A DNA stretch of 64,000 nucleotides from Xenopus tropicalis (GCF_000004195.4 NC_030677.2:63370222-63434221), one strand, 5' to 3'; shown: positions 43,556-55,342, numbered from the stretch's first letter. The notes: generated by a model not told the origin, from the letters alone. Translations and numbers: made by a program.

Positions 43556-45322
43556 CAAACAGAGTTTTTTTTTATTGCATAACTGCCCATAGTACCTAAA
43601 ATGATAGTATTCTTTATTTAAAAACATTTCTTCCTACTAGACTGCCATGCATCTATCCAGCCTAGAAGACCCCTTTAGGAGATTTCAATATATGTCCACT
43701 GTGGGCAGTTTTGGAAACACTAGCACCACATGTTGAAGCTATTTAGCACCCAAAGGCATCTCATGTATCATTGCCTTAAGTGGAAGGTCATAGGATAAGA
43801 GATTTATTACATCTTAACAAATAAAAAAAAAAAAACTTGCCACTCGTAACTTGAGATGTTATAGAAGTCAGAAAAAGTGCATTTTCAGTATTTAAGCAAG
43901 ATATGTAATAGGATGTGTTTATAATTGCATTTGTTTTTTGGCTATTGCATTTTTTCCCTATGTTTTTTCCATGATCTCATTTTGTTGCCACTACAGAACT
44001 CAATCGCATTTAACCCATTCGAGATTTTTCAGAAATATGAAGATCGCGAGAAAACCCGATAGCGGGAAAAAGTCACAAACTGCATTTTAGCGTGATTATA
44101 CTCAGGTTTTTAAACACAATTTTCAAAGAATATGCTGCGTTGAGTTCTTTTCATTCCCTTCATCACAAATACTTTGATCGCTAGTTTTAGGTCTGCAGCT
44201 AAGGTTTTATTATGTAATGATTAATAATTCAAACAGTACTTTGAAAGGATTTTTAATTTGAAGAAAAACAAAGTTATGTTGAGCTTAATCAGTAAATGTG
44301 ATTAAAAGCAAGCAGTTTATGGAATGCAATTACTCTTTAAACTGATCACATTGCCATCTACTGACAGGTTAAGACTGAAAAAAACGCTTTTTATGAATAT
44401 TAGAGTGATCATCTACAGCTCTCTAAAAACAAAACACGCTTTTCAAGTCAAAATAGCAATATATCTGTCAGTAAGATATGTTTCATTTACAAAATACAAA
44501 ATAAAAGTGTATGTCAGTTCAGTGCGACACAATTCTATACAATTATAGAGATTAATATATAATGTAACCTAACTAAGATATGTAGAATGAGGTCATAACT
44601 TAATTACACTTTAATGTGTTTCTAAAAATATGTTACCATGACTGCATGTAAAATTGACACAACCTGATTTTAACGAGCATTTTTTTTTAACATTTTTGCT
44701 TTGGAGCAGAGAAAATAACAAGGGAAAATGTTTCAAGTTAGAGTTACAGCCAAAAAGTACCATTCTATTTTAGGTCATTCGAAAAAAGTTTTTACGTTAT
44801 TTTTAATGTTTACCACTCTGTGTAGCTAAACAATGTACATTATACTGTAGTATAACTTCCCCATCACATTGGTATCAGGAAATGACCAAGGAAAAGAAAG
44901 AAACCCCAAAAGTTCAACACACATGGGCCACTTCCAAAATTCAAAGCATGGAGGAAATGCAATATCATATCATTAAATGAGAGCAAGTAATAAGTAGTCT
45001 TTATAAACCAGGAAAATATAGATACTTAGTGAAAAAGTAAATGTTTATATTACAAACAAGGGTAGATCATGTAACTATGACTTATATTCAACTATAACAA
45101 AGCCATACACTTTTTCAGAACTTATTTCATAGTCTTCATTCTTCTTATTTGTACATTTGTATATTTGAGTGGTGAGTGGATTTAGCTTCTATGTTTGCAG
45201 CTAGGCAATCAATTGATGCATTTAAGTTGCTAGGAACTTATTTCATTGGGCTACAACTGTCTACACTATATTTCATCCTTATATAGCAGTAGTGAGATTC
45301 CAGGGCTATTTGTAAACAAGCA
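43556..45322. other. AT-rich sequence, no gene
   Basis: No recurring repeat recognised. Short frames only. Confidence 0.45.
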
Positions 45323-45330
45323 CTCTGGTA

Positions 45331-45845
45331 TAGGGATGTAGCGAACCTAAAAAAAAAAGTTCGCGAACGCGTTCACGAACTTACGCCAAAAAGAGCGAAT
45401 ATTCGTGAACTTTGCGAACCCCATAGACTTCAATGGGAAGGCGAACTTTAAAACCTAGAAAAGCCATTTCTGGCCAGAAAACTGATTTTAAATTTGTTTA
45501 AAGGGTGCCACAACCTGGACAGGGGCATGCAGGAGGGGGATCAAGGGCAAAAATTTCTTTAAAAAATACTTTGTTGAAAAAGCGTTGCGTAAAAACGGGC
45601 AGACCTAGCGGAAATACGCGGCGTTGTTTGCTATTTCGCGCTATTGGCACCATGGAAACGGGATTTGCTTACACCAGTACTAGGCTGAAAAACGCCATGT
45701 GTGGTTGTGCGGCGTTTTTTTAGGCTGAGAAAAAACGCAGAGAAAAAACACAGTGAACCCAAATTGCGAACATACGCGGAAAGTTCGCGAACTTGCGCGT
45801 TTGCGAACACCCGATGTTCGCGCGAATTAGTTCGCTACATCTCTA
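45331..45845. mobile_element. Family B hAT-like MITE, copy 5
   Basis: 515 bp, TAGGGATGTAGCGAACC to GTTCGCTACATCTCTA, flanked by CTCTGGTA (45,323-45,330; 45,846-45,853). It has the common left interior and a distinct right interior (GGCAGACCTAGCGG, ACGCGGCGTTG, AAACGCCATGTGTGG). Confidence 0.93.
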
Positions 45846-45853
45846 CTCTGGTA

Positions 45854-46189
45854 TTGCCTGAAATCTTCTAATATTATATATTCTCATGTAAGACTGGTTA
45901 TTAATGCCTTTTACTGATTTTGAATCAAAAGGCTGTAAAAGTATGTGGTTAATTCTATACCTAGCTATCCATGTAGGGTTGCTGCCACCAGCCACCTGGC
46001 TGGTAATATGACACTTCATACCAATCTTATTAATAGAGAAGATAAAAAAGTGTTAATTCTTATTTCCAGGTTTCACCTCAGTGCTGAACTGGTTCACAAA
46101 ATTAGGGACTAAGAGGTCATGCCTCACGGAAATTGGCTTGAGTAGAAGTCTCAGATGCACAATTTTTGCAGAGGTAGTAGCAGACCAGT
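45854..46189. other. No recognisable feature
   Basis: Nothing shared with the rest of the window. Confidence 0.4.
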
Positions 46190-46452
46190 TAGAACTTTTT
46201 TTGTGCCAAATGCATTGGAGTCAACTGACATTTTTCTTGTGTATTCTCTTCCACCAAATGCTTTAGAGTCAGTGGGCATTTTTTTCTTGTGGCAAATTTA
46301 ATGGGGTCAATAGGCATTTGTTTTTTTTACCAAGCAAAAAAAAAATTAAATTAAGTTAAAATGCATGACAGATTCCTGGAAATTTTCAAGACTCATAGAA
46401 GAACACAGTTTACTATAAATCTGTATCGGTTGAAAAATTTGCTCATCTCTAA
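46190..46452. mobile_element. Family G-related MITE, right part
   Basis: Right end GAAAAATTTGCTCATCTCTA is a family G terminus. The interior holds three copies of a CAAATG-TTTAGAGTCA/ATTGGAGTCA-GGCATTT unit, as in 2,640-2,715. Confidence 0.6.
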
Positions 46453-46584
46453 GCTTATGTACAAGGTGTTTAGTGTAACTACAGTTTATATTGGTTAAAT
46501 AAATTGGTTGTGAAAAGCTCTTCAAATTCCCCTCCAGATATCTAAGGGTAGAGCATGGTTTACACTTCCATGAACGGTTCATGG

Positions 46585-46625
46585 AGGGTTCCTCAGCTAC
46601 TCACCAGGAGTAGTTGAGGAACCCT
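46585..46625. repeat. 18-bp stem hairpin
   Basis: AGGGTTCCTCAGCTACTC, a 5-base loop, GAGTAGTTGAGGAACCCT: 17 of 18 Watson-Crick pairs plus one G-T. Confidence 0.9.
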
Positions 46626-46774
46626 CTAAACATACTGTAAAATCCATTCACTCATGGGCACAGTAGGGAGGGGGTCATGGTAACATGACATGAAGGGGGG
46701 CCACTGCACATTTCAATATCAATATCCTTGTGAGGACTAGAATTAAAATTGTTTGGCACTTAAATTTCCATAAT

Positions 46775-46918
46775 GGTATACCTACAAAACAATCCAATTG
46801 TATACCTACAAAACAATCCAATTGTATACCTACAAAACAATCCAATTGTATACCTACAAAACAATCCAATTGTATACCTACAAAACAATCCAATTGTATA
46901 CTTACAAAACAATTCAAT
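46775..46918. repeat. 24-bp tandem repeat, six units
   Basis: Units of TGTATACCTACAAAACAATC plus CAAT, starting at 46,775, 46,799, 46,823, 46,847, 46,871 and 46,895. The middle four are identical; the first and last have one or two substitutions. The period is divisible by three, so frames stay open on both strands; not a gene. Confidence 0.95.
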
Positions 46919-47565
46919 GTGAGATCTGTTCAATCAATAGAAATAGAACAGAACATATAAAACAAAATAAGAAATCATTATTTGCCACTAGCCCAAAAAA
47001 ACAGCTTTGCTAAATACAAACAGAGCAACTAATACATAGATTCTGACAGATTGTAATGGCAGATCTGCATTTACTTCTTGAATGAGTAGCTGGCAACTAC
47101 AAGAGAATTTTCTTAATTTGCCATTGCCAAACTCTGACAGTGTTAATTAGAACTTTAACTTAAAATCAGCAGTTAGCAAATACCCCTTTGCACTGTTTAA
47201 TTTATGATCTACTTATACTGTCAGTTAAAATCACATCAAATAACTGCAGGAGATATGGACAGAGCTGGGCAACGTTCTTTTCTGACCTTTCTGTATTTTC
47301 TGTAGAAGCAAAAGTATGTTGAATGGAAATATTGTGAAAAAATATATAAGCATCATCATGCAAATAATATTTCTAAATGTAATCAAATAAAATTTCTGTA
47401 CCATTTGTGAAATAATCAAGTTACTATTCCCTCTCTCAGCAATTTCTATCTACATGCTGTGTATATATATGCATATATATATATATTTTTTTTTTATTTT
47501 ATTTTATTTTTCAACATACTTAGCTCTAATACTCCATGTAGGTAAAGGGAGCACAGACTAATAAT
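46919..47565. other. AT-rich sequence with a TA microsatellite
   Basis: Bases 47,460-47,487 are an imperfect (TA)n run followed by T10 and TTTTA repeats. No gene. Confidence 0.5.
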
Positions 47566-47874
47566 GTATTATCCAGAATGCTCAGGACCTGGGGTTTTCC
47601 AGATAAGGGGTCTTTCCGTAATTTGGATCTCCTACCTTAAGTCTACTAAAAAAATTATTTAAACAGTAATTAAATCCAATAGGATGGTTTTGGCTCCAAT
47701 AAGGATTAATTATATCTTAGTTAGGATCAAGTACATGGTACTGCTTTATTATTACAGAGAAAAAGGAAATCATTTTTAAAAATGTGAATTATTTCATTAT
47801 AATGGAGTTAATGGAAGATGGCCTTTACGTAATTTGGAACTAATGGGATTCCGGATAAGGGGTCCAATACCTGT
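47566..47874. mobile_element. Family A repeat
   Basis: TTATCCAGAATGCTCAGGAC, GGGGTCTTTCCGTAATTTGG, the TTAATTATATCTTAGTTAGG block and GGTCCAATACCTGTAT. Inverse orientation to the 41.9 and 49.0 kb copies. Confidence 0.87.
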
Positions 47875-47924
47875 ATATATTATATACATATAAATTGTAC
47901 ATTAATGAATAGGCCCCTAAGAAG

Positions 47925-48250
47925 GAGCTAGTAAGGGCAGAATTAAACATAGTCAGAAAGGCTGGGTCAAAACCAGCAAACAACTTTAGAAATGGTAGGC
48001 AAACTCACAAACAGGAACAAGTCAAAACCAGGAACCAACCAAAGGGAAAGGACCATTGGAGGAGGAATCGGGAACCAGGAAACATCAGCCTAAATCAGCA
48101 TTCAGAGCACCAGGAACAAGTTAACTTGACCCACAACATGCAGTGAGTAAGCTCAGCATTGAGTATTAAATAGGGAAGCTGATCGTTAACTTTGATCGCC
48201 TGTAATAATGACACGATTATCCCTGCCTGAAAATTAAAGGATTACACAGC
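47925..48250. repeat. Interspersed repeat of the GGTCAAAACC type
   Basis: GCTGGGTCAAAACCAGC, GTCAAAACCAGGAACC and GGGAACCAGGAAAC words parallel 3.1-3.3 kb and 60.6-60.7 kb. Ends not defined. Confidence 0.4.
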
Positions 48251-48275
48251 AGTGAACCAGAAGCCTAGTTGCCTG

Positions 48276-48345
48276 CTCAATAGAGTAGTGGTATTGCTGG
48301 CTGCAAAATGCAGGTCACTGGTTCATGTCCAAACAGGATTACTCC
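48276..48345 (+). repeat. Degenerate tRNA-derived SINE fragment
   Basis: GAGTAGTGGTATTGCTGGC resembles a D-arm/box A and GGTCACTGGTTCATGTCC a T-arm/box B (GGTTCRANTCC), separated by about 17 bases. The anticodon arm does not fold with a U33, so it is not a functional tRNA. Confidence 0.4.
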
Positions 48346-48514
48346 TGCCAACTCTATTCTAAATCATGCTCAAGTATTGCTATTGACGCAGGGTGACCCT
48401 AGAGTCCTTTTTCTTCACATGTTATAGGCATCTAGGGGTCAATATTTATAATGATAATGGTGTCCAATGTTGCTGCTGCATGGGGTTTGGTGCTATTTCT
48501 CCATAAAACACAAA

Positions 48515-48920
48515 GGGGCTCATTAATAAAGTTTGTGCTACACAGAATTATTTGCACTGTAAACATATTTGCCCTGCTCAGGTTTATGTATAAATATGTA
48601 TAAAGCTGGACAAGATTGGTGCATTTTATGTGCAAACATAGTTGCAAATTTTATTTGTGCGATTGTCCTTTAAATATGGCATAATTGCAAATATTGCGTG
48701 CAAATATTTACACGCACATCCTGCATCTGAATTATGCCACAATTTTGATAGCGTAAAAAAATGTTCGATGAACAGATTTCACAAATTGCAAATTTATATC
48801 CACAAAGCGTAAATTGGTGCTATATTTGCACACGACAAACACTCACAGTGGCCATGCTCATGCTAACCTCATTTGCAATCCATTTGCATATTTTTTTGCG
48901 ATTGTGTATTTCCCAGTGAT
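48515..48920 (+). mobile_element. Harbinger-like MITE, left-complete
   Basis: Starts GGGGCTCATTAATAAAGTTTG; interior rich in GCAAAT/ATTTGC words (TTGCAAATATTGCGTGCAAA). The right terminus was not found. Confidence 0.5.
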
Positions 48921-48990
48921 TAGCAAAAAAAAAAAAACAAAGATGGGCAAAACAGTGCAACATTTAAAGAAGAACTATACTCTTAACTAG

Positions 48991-49322
48991 TACAGGTATC
49001 GGACCCCTTATCCGGAAACCCGTTATCCAGAAAGCTCCGAATTACGGAATGCCCGTCCCCCATAGACTCCATTTTAATCAAATAATTCAGAATTTTAAAA
49101 CTGATTTCCTTTTTCTATGTAGAAATAAAACAGAACCTTGTAATTGATTCCAACTAAGATATAATTAATCCTTATTGGATGCAAAACAATCCTATTGGGT
49201 TTAATTAATGTTTTATTGATTTTTTAGTAGACTTAAGGTATTGAGATCCAAATTACGAAAAGACCCCTTATCCGGAATACCCTTGGTCCCGAGCATTCTG
49301 GATAATGGGTCCTATACCTGTA
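48991..49322. mobile_element. Family A repeat, best-preserved copy
   Basis: TACAGGTATCGGACCCCTTA at the left and GGGTCCTATACCTGTA at the right, inverted ends. All family blocks present in order, about 332 bp, non-coding. Confidence 0.92.
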
Positions 49323-50745
49323 CTGCCTTGACCCTCTTCACCTCTCCCTTATTGCATATTTTCTAAACTGTCCCTATTCATATCCCCAAGCTAAAAGAGC
49401 AGAGTAGCGCAGCTGCGTATCTGCCCGACATCTTCCCTGCAACTGAACAGTCTTTGGGTCTCTCTGCCAATACAAACCCTGCTTGCACATGCGCAGTTGG
49501 TGGTAGCAATAAATCCCCCCAATGTTTCACTGCTTTTTGACAAATGAATACAGGTATTGAAATAGAGTTTAATATTGAATAGAATGATGGACAAGTAATA
49601 TTACTATATTCGAGTGCTGGACTTTTTTCTTCTTTACATTTAGTACAGTCTAGGCTTATACAGTTAGATTCTTTAACCACCTTCGTGTAGCTTAAAAACT
49701 TGGAGCAGAATTAATATTTTAATTTCCAATTGGTGCAGTCACTTTTTCCTTTACAGAACAATTTGACATGGGTTGCAATATACACACTGCATAGCATCAC
49801 ATTTGCCAATTAGTTCCTTTTCCTGAAACCATTTACTCTATTTTTATTTGTTGTCATCTGTGGACAAGTGACTTTGCCAAGGTCATAAAACAACCGCCAG
49901 ATTAAAACTTCTGTTCTTTCACCTGCTTCAAAGCAGTGCTATTATTATTCCATTCTTCTACCAGAGGGAAAAAAAGATTATATAAATATTACTGGGTAAT
50001 CATTTGATCTATTGAAGGTTTATCTTAATTGTAAAATATTTGTTTTAGACTATTAAATATTATTTATTATTTTAAACATGAAAGATAATTACATTTTGCC
50101 TTGAAGTGTTCTGAACAAGAGCAGAAAACAATGTATTGACTTCTCCCTCATTAAGCATCACTTGAAAATGTCATGACATTGGTAGCATAGCAAATGCAGG
50201 AAATGAATCAGACATGTTTCATGCGGTATGTTTCAAACAGTCTCAGTGAATACCAAGCTACCTCTGTAATATCACACAAATATAAAACTAATAAGGAAAA
50301 AAGAAAAGCTGACAAATATTTCATTACTGGATATTTCTAATGGAGACCAATGTAAACAGACACATTGGTTTATGCTTCCCCCACCAATAAATATCTAAGG
50401 ACATGCATTAGCTTGAGTATAGACTGTCTAAGGTTTCTACGGGTAAGGTGTATAGTTTGAGGGTCTACAGCAAACCTGCTGTTAATTTCTACTAGATACC
50501 TGCCTCACAATTAGGGTTACCACCTGACCAGTATTTCAACACCCTAACCAGTTAAATATCACTCAGGGCCAGTATAACACATTAAGCAGCTATGTACTTT
50601 CTAGTAAATTTGTATTTTTGATCCCCCTTTATCCCGCTCATCGGCTCTTTAATAGTGCCTCTTCGACAATACTCTATCCAACTCCACTCCTGTTGTTTCA
50701 AAGCCCCATTCCTTTACGGCATTGATCTTCCTCTTTTACATCACT
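49323..50745. other. No gene recognised
   Basis: A 100-codon minus-strand frame (49,378-49,680) has no domain. No recurring repeat. Confidence 0.45.
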
Positions 50746-50747
50746 GA

Positions 50748-51288
50748 TATGCCCCATCTCAGTACCACCCACTGCTCCTAACTCATCACCCAGTAAGGCA
50801 CCAATGAAATGCTCCATCTCAGTTTCACCCACCGCTCTTAACTCATCAGCCAGTAAGGCACCAATGAAATGCCCCATCTCAGTTTCACCCACTGCTCCTA
50901 ACTCATCAGCCATTAAGGCACCAATGAAATGCCCCATCTCAGTACCATCCACTGCTCCTAACTCATCACCCAGTAAGGCACCAATGAAATGCCCCATCTC
51001 AGTTTCACCCACTGCTGCTAACTCATCAGCCAGTAAGGCACCAATGAAATGCCCCATCTCAGTTTCACCCACTGCTCCTAACTCATCAGCCAGTAAGGCA
51101 CCAATGAAATGCTCCATCTCAGTTTCACCCACTGCTGCTAACTCATCAGCCAGTAAGGCACCAATGAAATGCTCCATCTCAGTTTCACCCACTGCTGCTA
51201 ACTCATCAGCCAGTAAGGCACCAATGAAATGCTCCATCTCAGTTTCACCCACTGCTCCTAACTCATCAGCCAGTAAGGCACCAATGAA
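50748..51288. repeat. 60-bp minisatellite, about nine units
   Basis: Strict 60-bp period with CACCCACTGCT, CTAACTCATCA, AGTAAGGCACCAATGAAATG in every unit and only point substitutions. Units at 50,761 and 50,941 share AGTACCA and TCACCC variants, and those at 51,121 and 51,181 are identical, so copies have been exchanged as blocks. Because 60 is divisible by 3, frames stay open on both strands: a minus-strand frame of 184 codons (50,698-51,252; 20-residue unit with GETEMEHFIGALLADEL) and a plus-strand frame of 167 codons (50,804-51,307; unit with SVSPTAPNSSASKAPMK). No flanking exon or promoter supports a gene. Confidence 0.95.
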
Positions 51289-51307
51289 AAGGTGTCAACC
51301 TTACTAA

Positions 51308-51745
51308 CAATGAATATTAATACAGAGAGAAAGTTTACATTTTGCTTGTATACATGGATTTGTATGTGTGTATTGAGATAGTATGTAATTTAGATTGCCC
51401 AGTAATCAGGCCAAAAACACAAGCGACCAACAAACAGAAATGACAGAAATGTCCACTTTGAAAAGCTAAGAGAGGAAGGCAATGTGGTACTGGCTGCAGC
51501 TAATAGAAAAAAGGAGCTGTGGGACTGGAGGGATTTATCTTGATTAAACTGAAAAGCTTGATGGATTAAGGCTTTTGTTTAGCTATATTATGGTGAGCTA
51601 CTGTGGGAATTTCATGAAGCAGCTAATTTAGTTAATATCAGTTGTTAGGGGGTTAGTTGACAATTAATATTGCTGGAGCAACTGTAGCAGTGAATAGGTT
51701 AATCCTGCAGCAAGACAACAGAGACATAAAAATCATGCTTTGTCT
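51308..51745. other. No recognisable feature
   Basis: Nothing shared or coding. Confidence 0.4.
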
Positions 51746-51749
51746 GTAA

Positions 51750-51994
51750 ATGATATATCCCATCTCCCATAGACTTCATTATAAGCAAATATATTATAAT
51801 AAATTGTAATTTTTAAAAATGATTTCCTTTTTCTCTGTAATAATAAAACAGTACCTTGTATTTGATCCCAACTAAGATATAATTCATCCTTATTGGAGGC
51901 AAAACAATCCTATTGGATTTAACTATTGTTTAAATTATTTTTTATAGAGATCCATAATATGCCGAGCATTCTGGATAACAGGTTCCATACCTGT
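51750..51994. mobile_element. Family A repeat, internally deleted
   Basis: CCATCTCCCATAGACTTCAT, AACAGTACCTTGTATTTGAT and AACAGGTTCCATACCTGTA. The left terminus and part of the right half are missing. Confidence 0.82.
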
Positions 51995-52123
51995 AAATGG
52001 ATTCCATGTTCCCTTAGGGTTCATTTAAAAAGAACTTGTGTTCAGGGCCTAGGCCAGCACTCTGTACCTAGCACTGGCAGAAAGTAAGTATATAGTGCTG
52101 TTTTGACTTGCTCCTGTCAGCAT

Positions 52124-52190
52124 TAGTGATGAGCGAATTTTTTCGCCAGGCATGGATTCACAACAAATTTCCTCATTACTTGCCTTGCCC
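52124..52190 (+). mobile_element. Family G left end
   Basis: TAGTGATGAGCGAATTTTTT, CGCCAGGCATGG; then lost. Confidence 0.6.
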
Positions 52191-52239
52191 AGATTCAGAT
52201 TGCATTAACCTTTAAAGGTTAAACTTGACATTATTCTTC

Positions 52240-52648
52240 AGAACAATTTTTTTTGCCCAAAAACTTCCAAAATCAAATTATGATTTCCAAACTCAAATTT
52301 TCAATGTTTATTAAGGGCAAAAAAATCTTGAATGTAAAACTTTGATGTCTGAAAGCTTATGTCATGTAGACATCGATGGGAGTTGTCCTAGCCAAAATTT
52401 ATGTTGTTTTTCTCAATTCAAGTTTTTCAATTTTTTTTTTGCAAAATTGTAAACCCATTGAAAATAATAATAAGAATACCGATTTGATGCATTTTTTCAT
52501 GCTTTAATTTGATATAGTTTTTTTTATTCTAATTTTTTCATAAAAAAGCAAACATCCAGGTTTAGCAAAATTTCAAGTTTATTTAAATTAAAAAACAAAA
52601 ACTAAAATTCACAAATTTGAAAATTGATAAATAAGCCTCCTTTAGTGT
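52240..52648. mobile_element. Harbinger-like AT-rich MITE (family M), copy 1
   Basis: Shares TTTATTAAGGGCAAAAAAA, GTAAAACTTTGATGTC, GATGGGAGTTGTCCTAGCC and a right end AAAATTGATAAATAAGCC with 55,517-55,893. Confidence 0.6.
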
Positions 52649-52720
52649 GAACACAGTTCATAGTTCTTATTCTATCTTGATAGTAGGTCACTTCTACTGA
52701 CCTTAAATTAGGTGACTTTG

Positions 52721-53263
52721 GGGCAGATTTATTGGAAATCAAGTTGGCGGTAGCGATGAGAAAATTTCCGAAAATTAGCAAAACACGTTTGTCACGGGAC
52801 TTTTTTGTTGTTTAGTTTTTTTGATGCAACTGTGTCTATTTTTACGCGGCTGTGCCCATTTTGATGCGTCGTGCCCATTCCAATGGCAATGTAGCCAATT
52901 TAACGCGACCGCACCCAATTTGGCGTGGCTGCACCTTTTTTTGCACGTGGCGAATTTTACCACTGCAAATTTTCACAGAAGTTTTGAGAAAGTATTCACC
53001 AATGGCAAAATGCGGAAATTTGCTGCTTATCCATGTCTGTTGAAAAAAGTTTGAAATTGAAAAAAAGTTTTAATACAAGTCAACGGGGATTGTCTCTAAT
53101 AACTTTATTTTCCAAATGTATTAAAACATTCAAGATTTTCAGCCTCATTGAAAATGAATGGAGCAAAATGATTGCAAGTTCATTTTTTTGTGAAGAAATA
53201 CAACTGGGAATATTCTGTCGATTTTTTTTTTTTTAATAAAGTAGTGCTTGAGTAAACCTGCCC
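52721..53263. mobile_element. Harbinger-like MITE (family M) hosting a family G piece
   Basis: Ends GGGGCAGATTTATTGG and AGTAAACCTGCCCC are inverted copies. The G-type segment 52,751-53,040 lies between the two halves. The right half shares CAACGGGGATTGTCTCTAA with the family M centre. Confidence 0.55.
52751..53040. mobile_element. Family G hAT-like MITE
   Basis: TAGCGATGAGAAAATTTCCG start, then TTTTGATGC...TGTGCCCATTTTGATGCG, ACGCGACCGCACCCAATT, as in the complete copy at 3.5 kb. The right terminus is decayed and no duplication was found. Confidence 0.65.
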
Positions 53264-54415
53264 CTATATGGGCTCTACCCTATTGGAAAGGGTCTAAAAT
53301 CCCATTAGACAAGGGCTATATTAGAACATTGATGTGGTCCTCTCCTTGTTAAAAATGCGAGTGATGGGGCTATAGGTGAGGAGCTTTATTAAACAGACTA
53401 TGTTGCAGGTAGGAGGTGCTATCATTTTGGTGAGCCCAAGGTAGCATAATTCCAAAAGCCTTACTGCCCCTATAGATACTTCATTTTAATTTTTCTGTGG
53501 TTTTTTTGCAAATGGGCAGATGGAATTATCCTGCTGAGCCTACATAAAATTGTATAATATTTTGTGTTTATTTCAGATTGTATTTATTATTTAAAAAAAA
53601 ATATACAGAATAAAAAATCAAAATGTCGGTTACAAATATTACTTTCTTGAAATGTTAGCTCCAAAATATAGTGTACTGTACTTGAAATATAAAAGGTGGA
53701 TCTTTTATGGTAAGTTTAACACCTGGGCATGTTAAGAATTTAATGCAAAATGATCTTCAAAGTAAGATAAGATCAAAGGACCACAATATAGATCAAGCTC
53801 ATCAAATGACTCGCTAACAATTTTATTTTTCACTATAGTTCAAAGTGAAATTATAAACATTGCTTTTATAATTTCAATAAAAGGAATTTTTAATTTAATC
53901 CTGCCATCATAAGTGTCTGTCATAATGATCATTAATGTTCTAGATAATATTAATTAATTATATCTTTTAAAATGCAAAGATAATGAGGTGTCCTGAAAGG
54001 TCAGCTATACATTCAAATAGAGTTGAAGTTGTACCTACTGTTAATGGACTTCAAATTGTTTCACTATGTTGATTTTAAGTTATAATTTGTCATTGCTCAG
54101 TAGTTTCATCAAAAAATGTATTGGCATTTCTTTTTTTCAGTGTTTTGGTTTCTCCTTTAGCTCTACTCCATATCAGTTTATGAAATCTATATAGGAAGCA
54201 ATGGAACCATTCACTCAGAATTTAATTAAGGTGGCAACCGACTTCAAGTAAATCTCTTGACATTCCCTAATAGGTACAATATATGCAAAATATATATATA
54301 TATATATTTGAAAATAAAGATAGTTTTATATAAACAGAAATATAGTGTAAATATTCAATAACAATTGTATCATACTATACAGTTATTTTAATTTGTAGAC
54401 TGCAATAAAAAAATC
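53264..54415. other. AT-rich sequence, no gene
   Basis: Only a (TA)n tract at 54,290-54,307 stands out. Confidence 0.45.
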
Positions 54416-54417
54416 AT

Positions 54418-54688
54418 TAGCTCATTTTAGTTTGCTGAAAAATTCTCGAAAGTGAAACAACAAAAAATTGGTGAAATGGCGAAATGACGCACACAACAAT
54501 TTTTTTTGCGTGTGTCATTTTTTTAACGCATGTAACTAATTCTTTTTTACGCGCCCGCCAATTTTTTTGCTGTGTGATGATTTTTTCCGCTGCAAATTTT
54601 TTGACCGTTTTGCAAAAAAATCCAGCAATGCCAAAAACGTGGAAATTGCTGCTTATCCAAGCCTGGAGAATTATTTTGCTTATCACTA
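54418..54688. mobile_element. Family G hAT-like MITE
   Basis: Interior AAATGGCGAAATGACGCAC, TTTTTTTGCGTGTGTCATTT, ACGCGCCCGCC; right end TTTTGCTTATCACTA. The left end (TAGCTCATTTTAGTTTGC) is diverged. Confidence 0.65.
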
Positions 54689-55145
54689 CTGAGTAACAGA
54701 AAAGGGGAAAATGAAAAGTGTGGCTTCTCCAGGGTTTTTGGATCCCAACAGATTTGCCAGATTGTGTAAAGAAGATGGGAGTGTGACAGGTTGGAGAGAC
54801 AAGTTTCTCTAGTAGTGGTGGGGAGAAGAACAGAGCTAGGCCTAAACAGAATGTGGTTATAGGGGAATTTAATTATTAGGAAACTGGATAGGGTAACCTG
54901 TTGTAAAGCTACGACAGTTTGTTGTCTTCCTGGTAGACAAATTACTGGAGTCGCTGGGAATGACTCAACCATCTTGATACATATTAAAACTACAACATTA
55001 ATGGTAGATGGAGAGGACCTTAAAAGGAAACAAAGATTAAGAAAAGATCTTCAATGTCATATTTTTTTTCCTATGCAACTTTAGGAAGACAGCAGAATCT
55101 TATGGAGCTAAATGCATGCCTAGTTTTGGTATGGAAAGAAGGATT

Positions 55146-55265
55146 TGGGTTGATTTTACCTTGGGGGACAATCCACATAGCCCTGATGTATTGCACCTCA
55201 ATGGAAGGGGGTATGCTGTGCTAGGGAAAGTAATGACTAAGAGGCTGAAGAAGTGTTTAAACTAG
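55146..55265 (+). pseudogene. LINE ORF1 C-terminal (SGNH/GDSL esterase-like) remnant
   Basis: The frame reads WVDFTLGDNPHSP, then DVLHLNGRGYAVLGK, then TKRLKKCLN and a stop. The D-x-x-HLN-x-x-G segment corresponds to the final catalytic Asp/His block (DGLHLN-x-x-G) of the esterase-type ORF1 found in CR1-group LINEs. About 190 bases upstream, AGNDSTILIHIK-like coding is a weak match to the GTND block of the same fold. The rest is frameshifted. Identification rests on the motif only. Confidence 0.6.
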
Positions 55266-55342
55266 GCAGGGGGTGATTTAGAGCATTATGGGGAAGCTCA
55301 GACAGGGTGGTGGGATTAGAAATGGGTCATGGGTGAGGAATG

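Noticed and set aside
46775..46918. CRISPR-like array
   Set aside because: Units are contiguous with no unique spacers.
46675..47013. Octapeptide-repeat frames
   Set aside because: Product of the 24-bp tandem repeat.
48276..48345. Functional tRNA gene
   Set aside because: Box A- and B-like words are present but no proper anticodon arm or acceptor stem forms.
50698..51307. Repeat proteins on both strands
   Set aside because: Not called as genes: the period divisible by three keeps frames open by itself, and no promoter, exon or homologue supports either strand. Kept as a finding.
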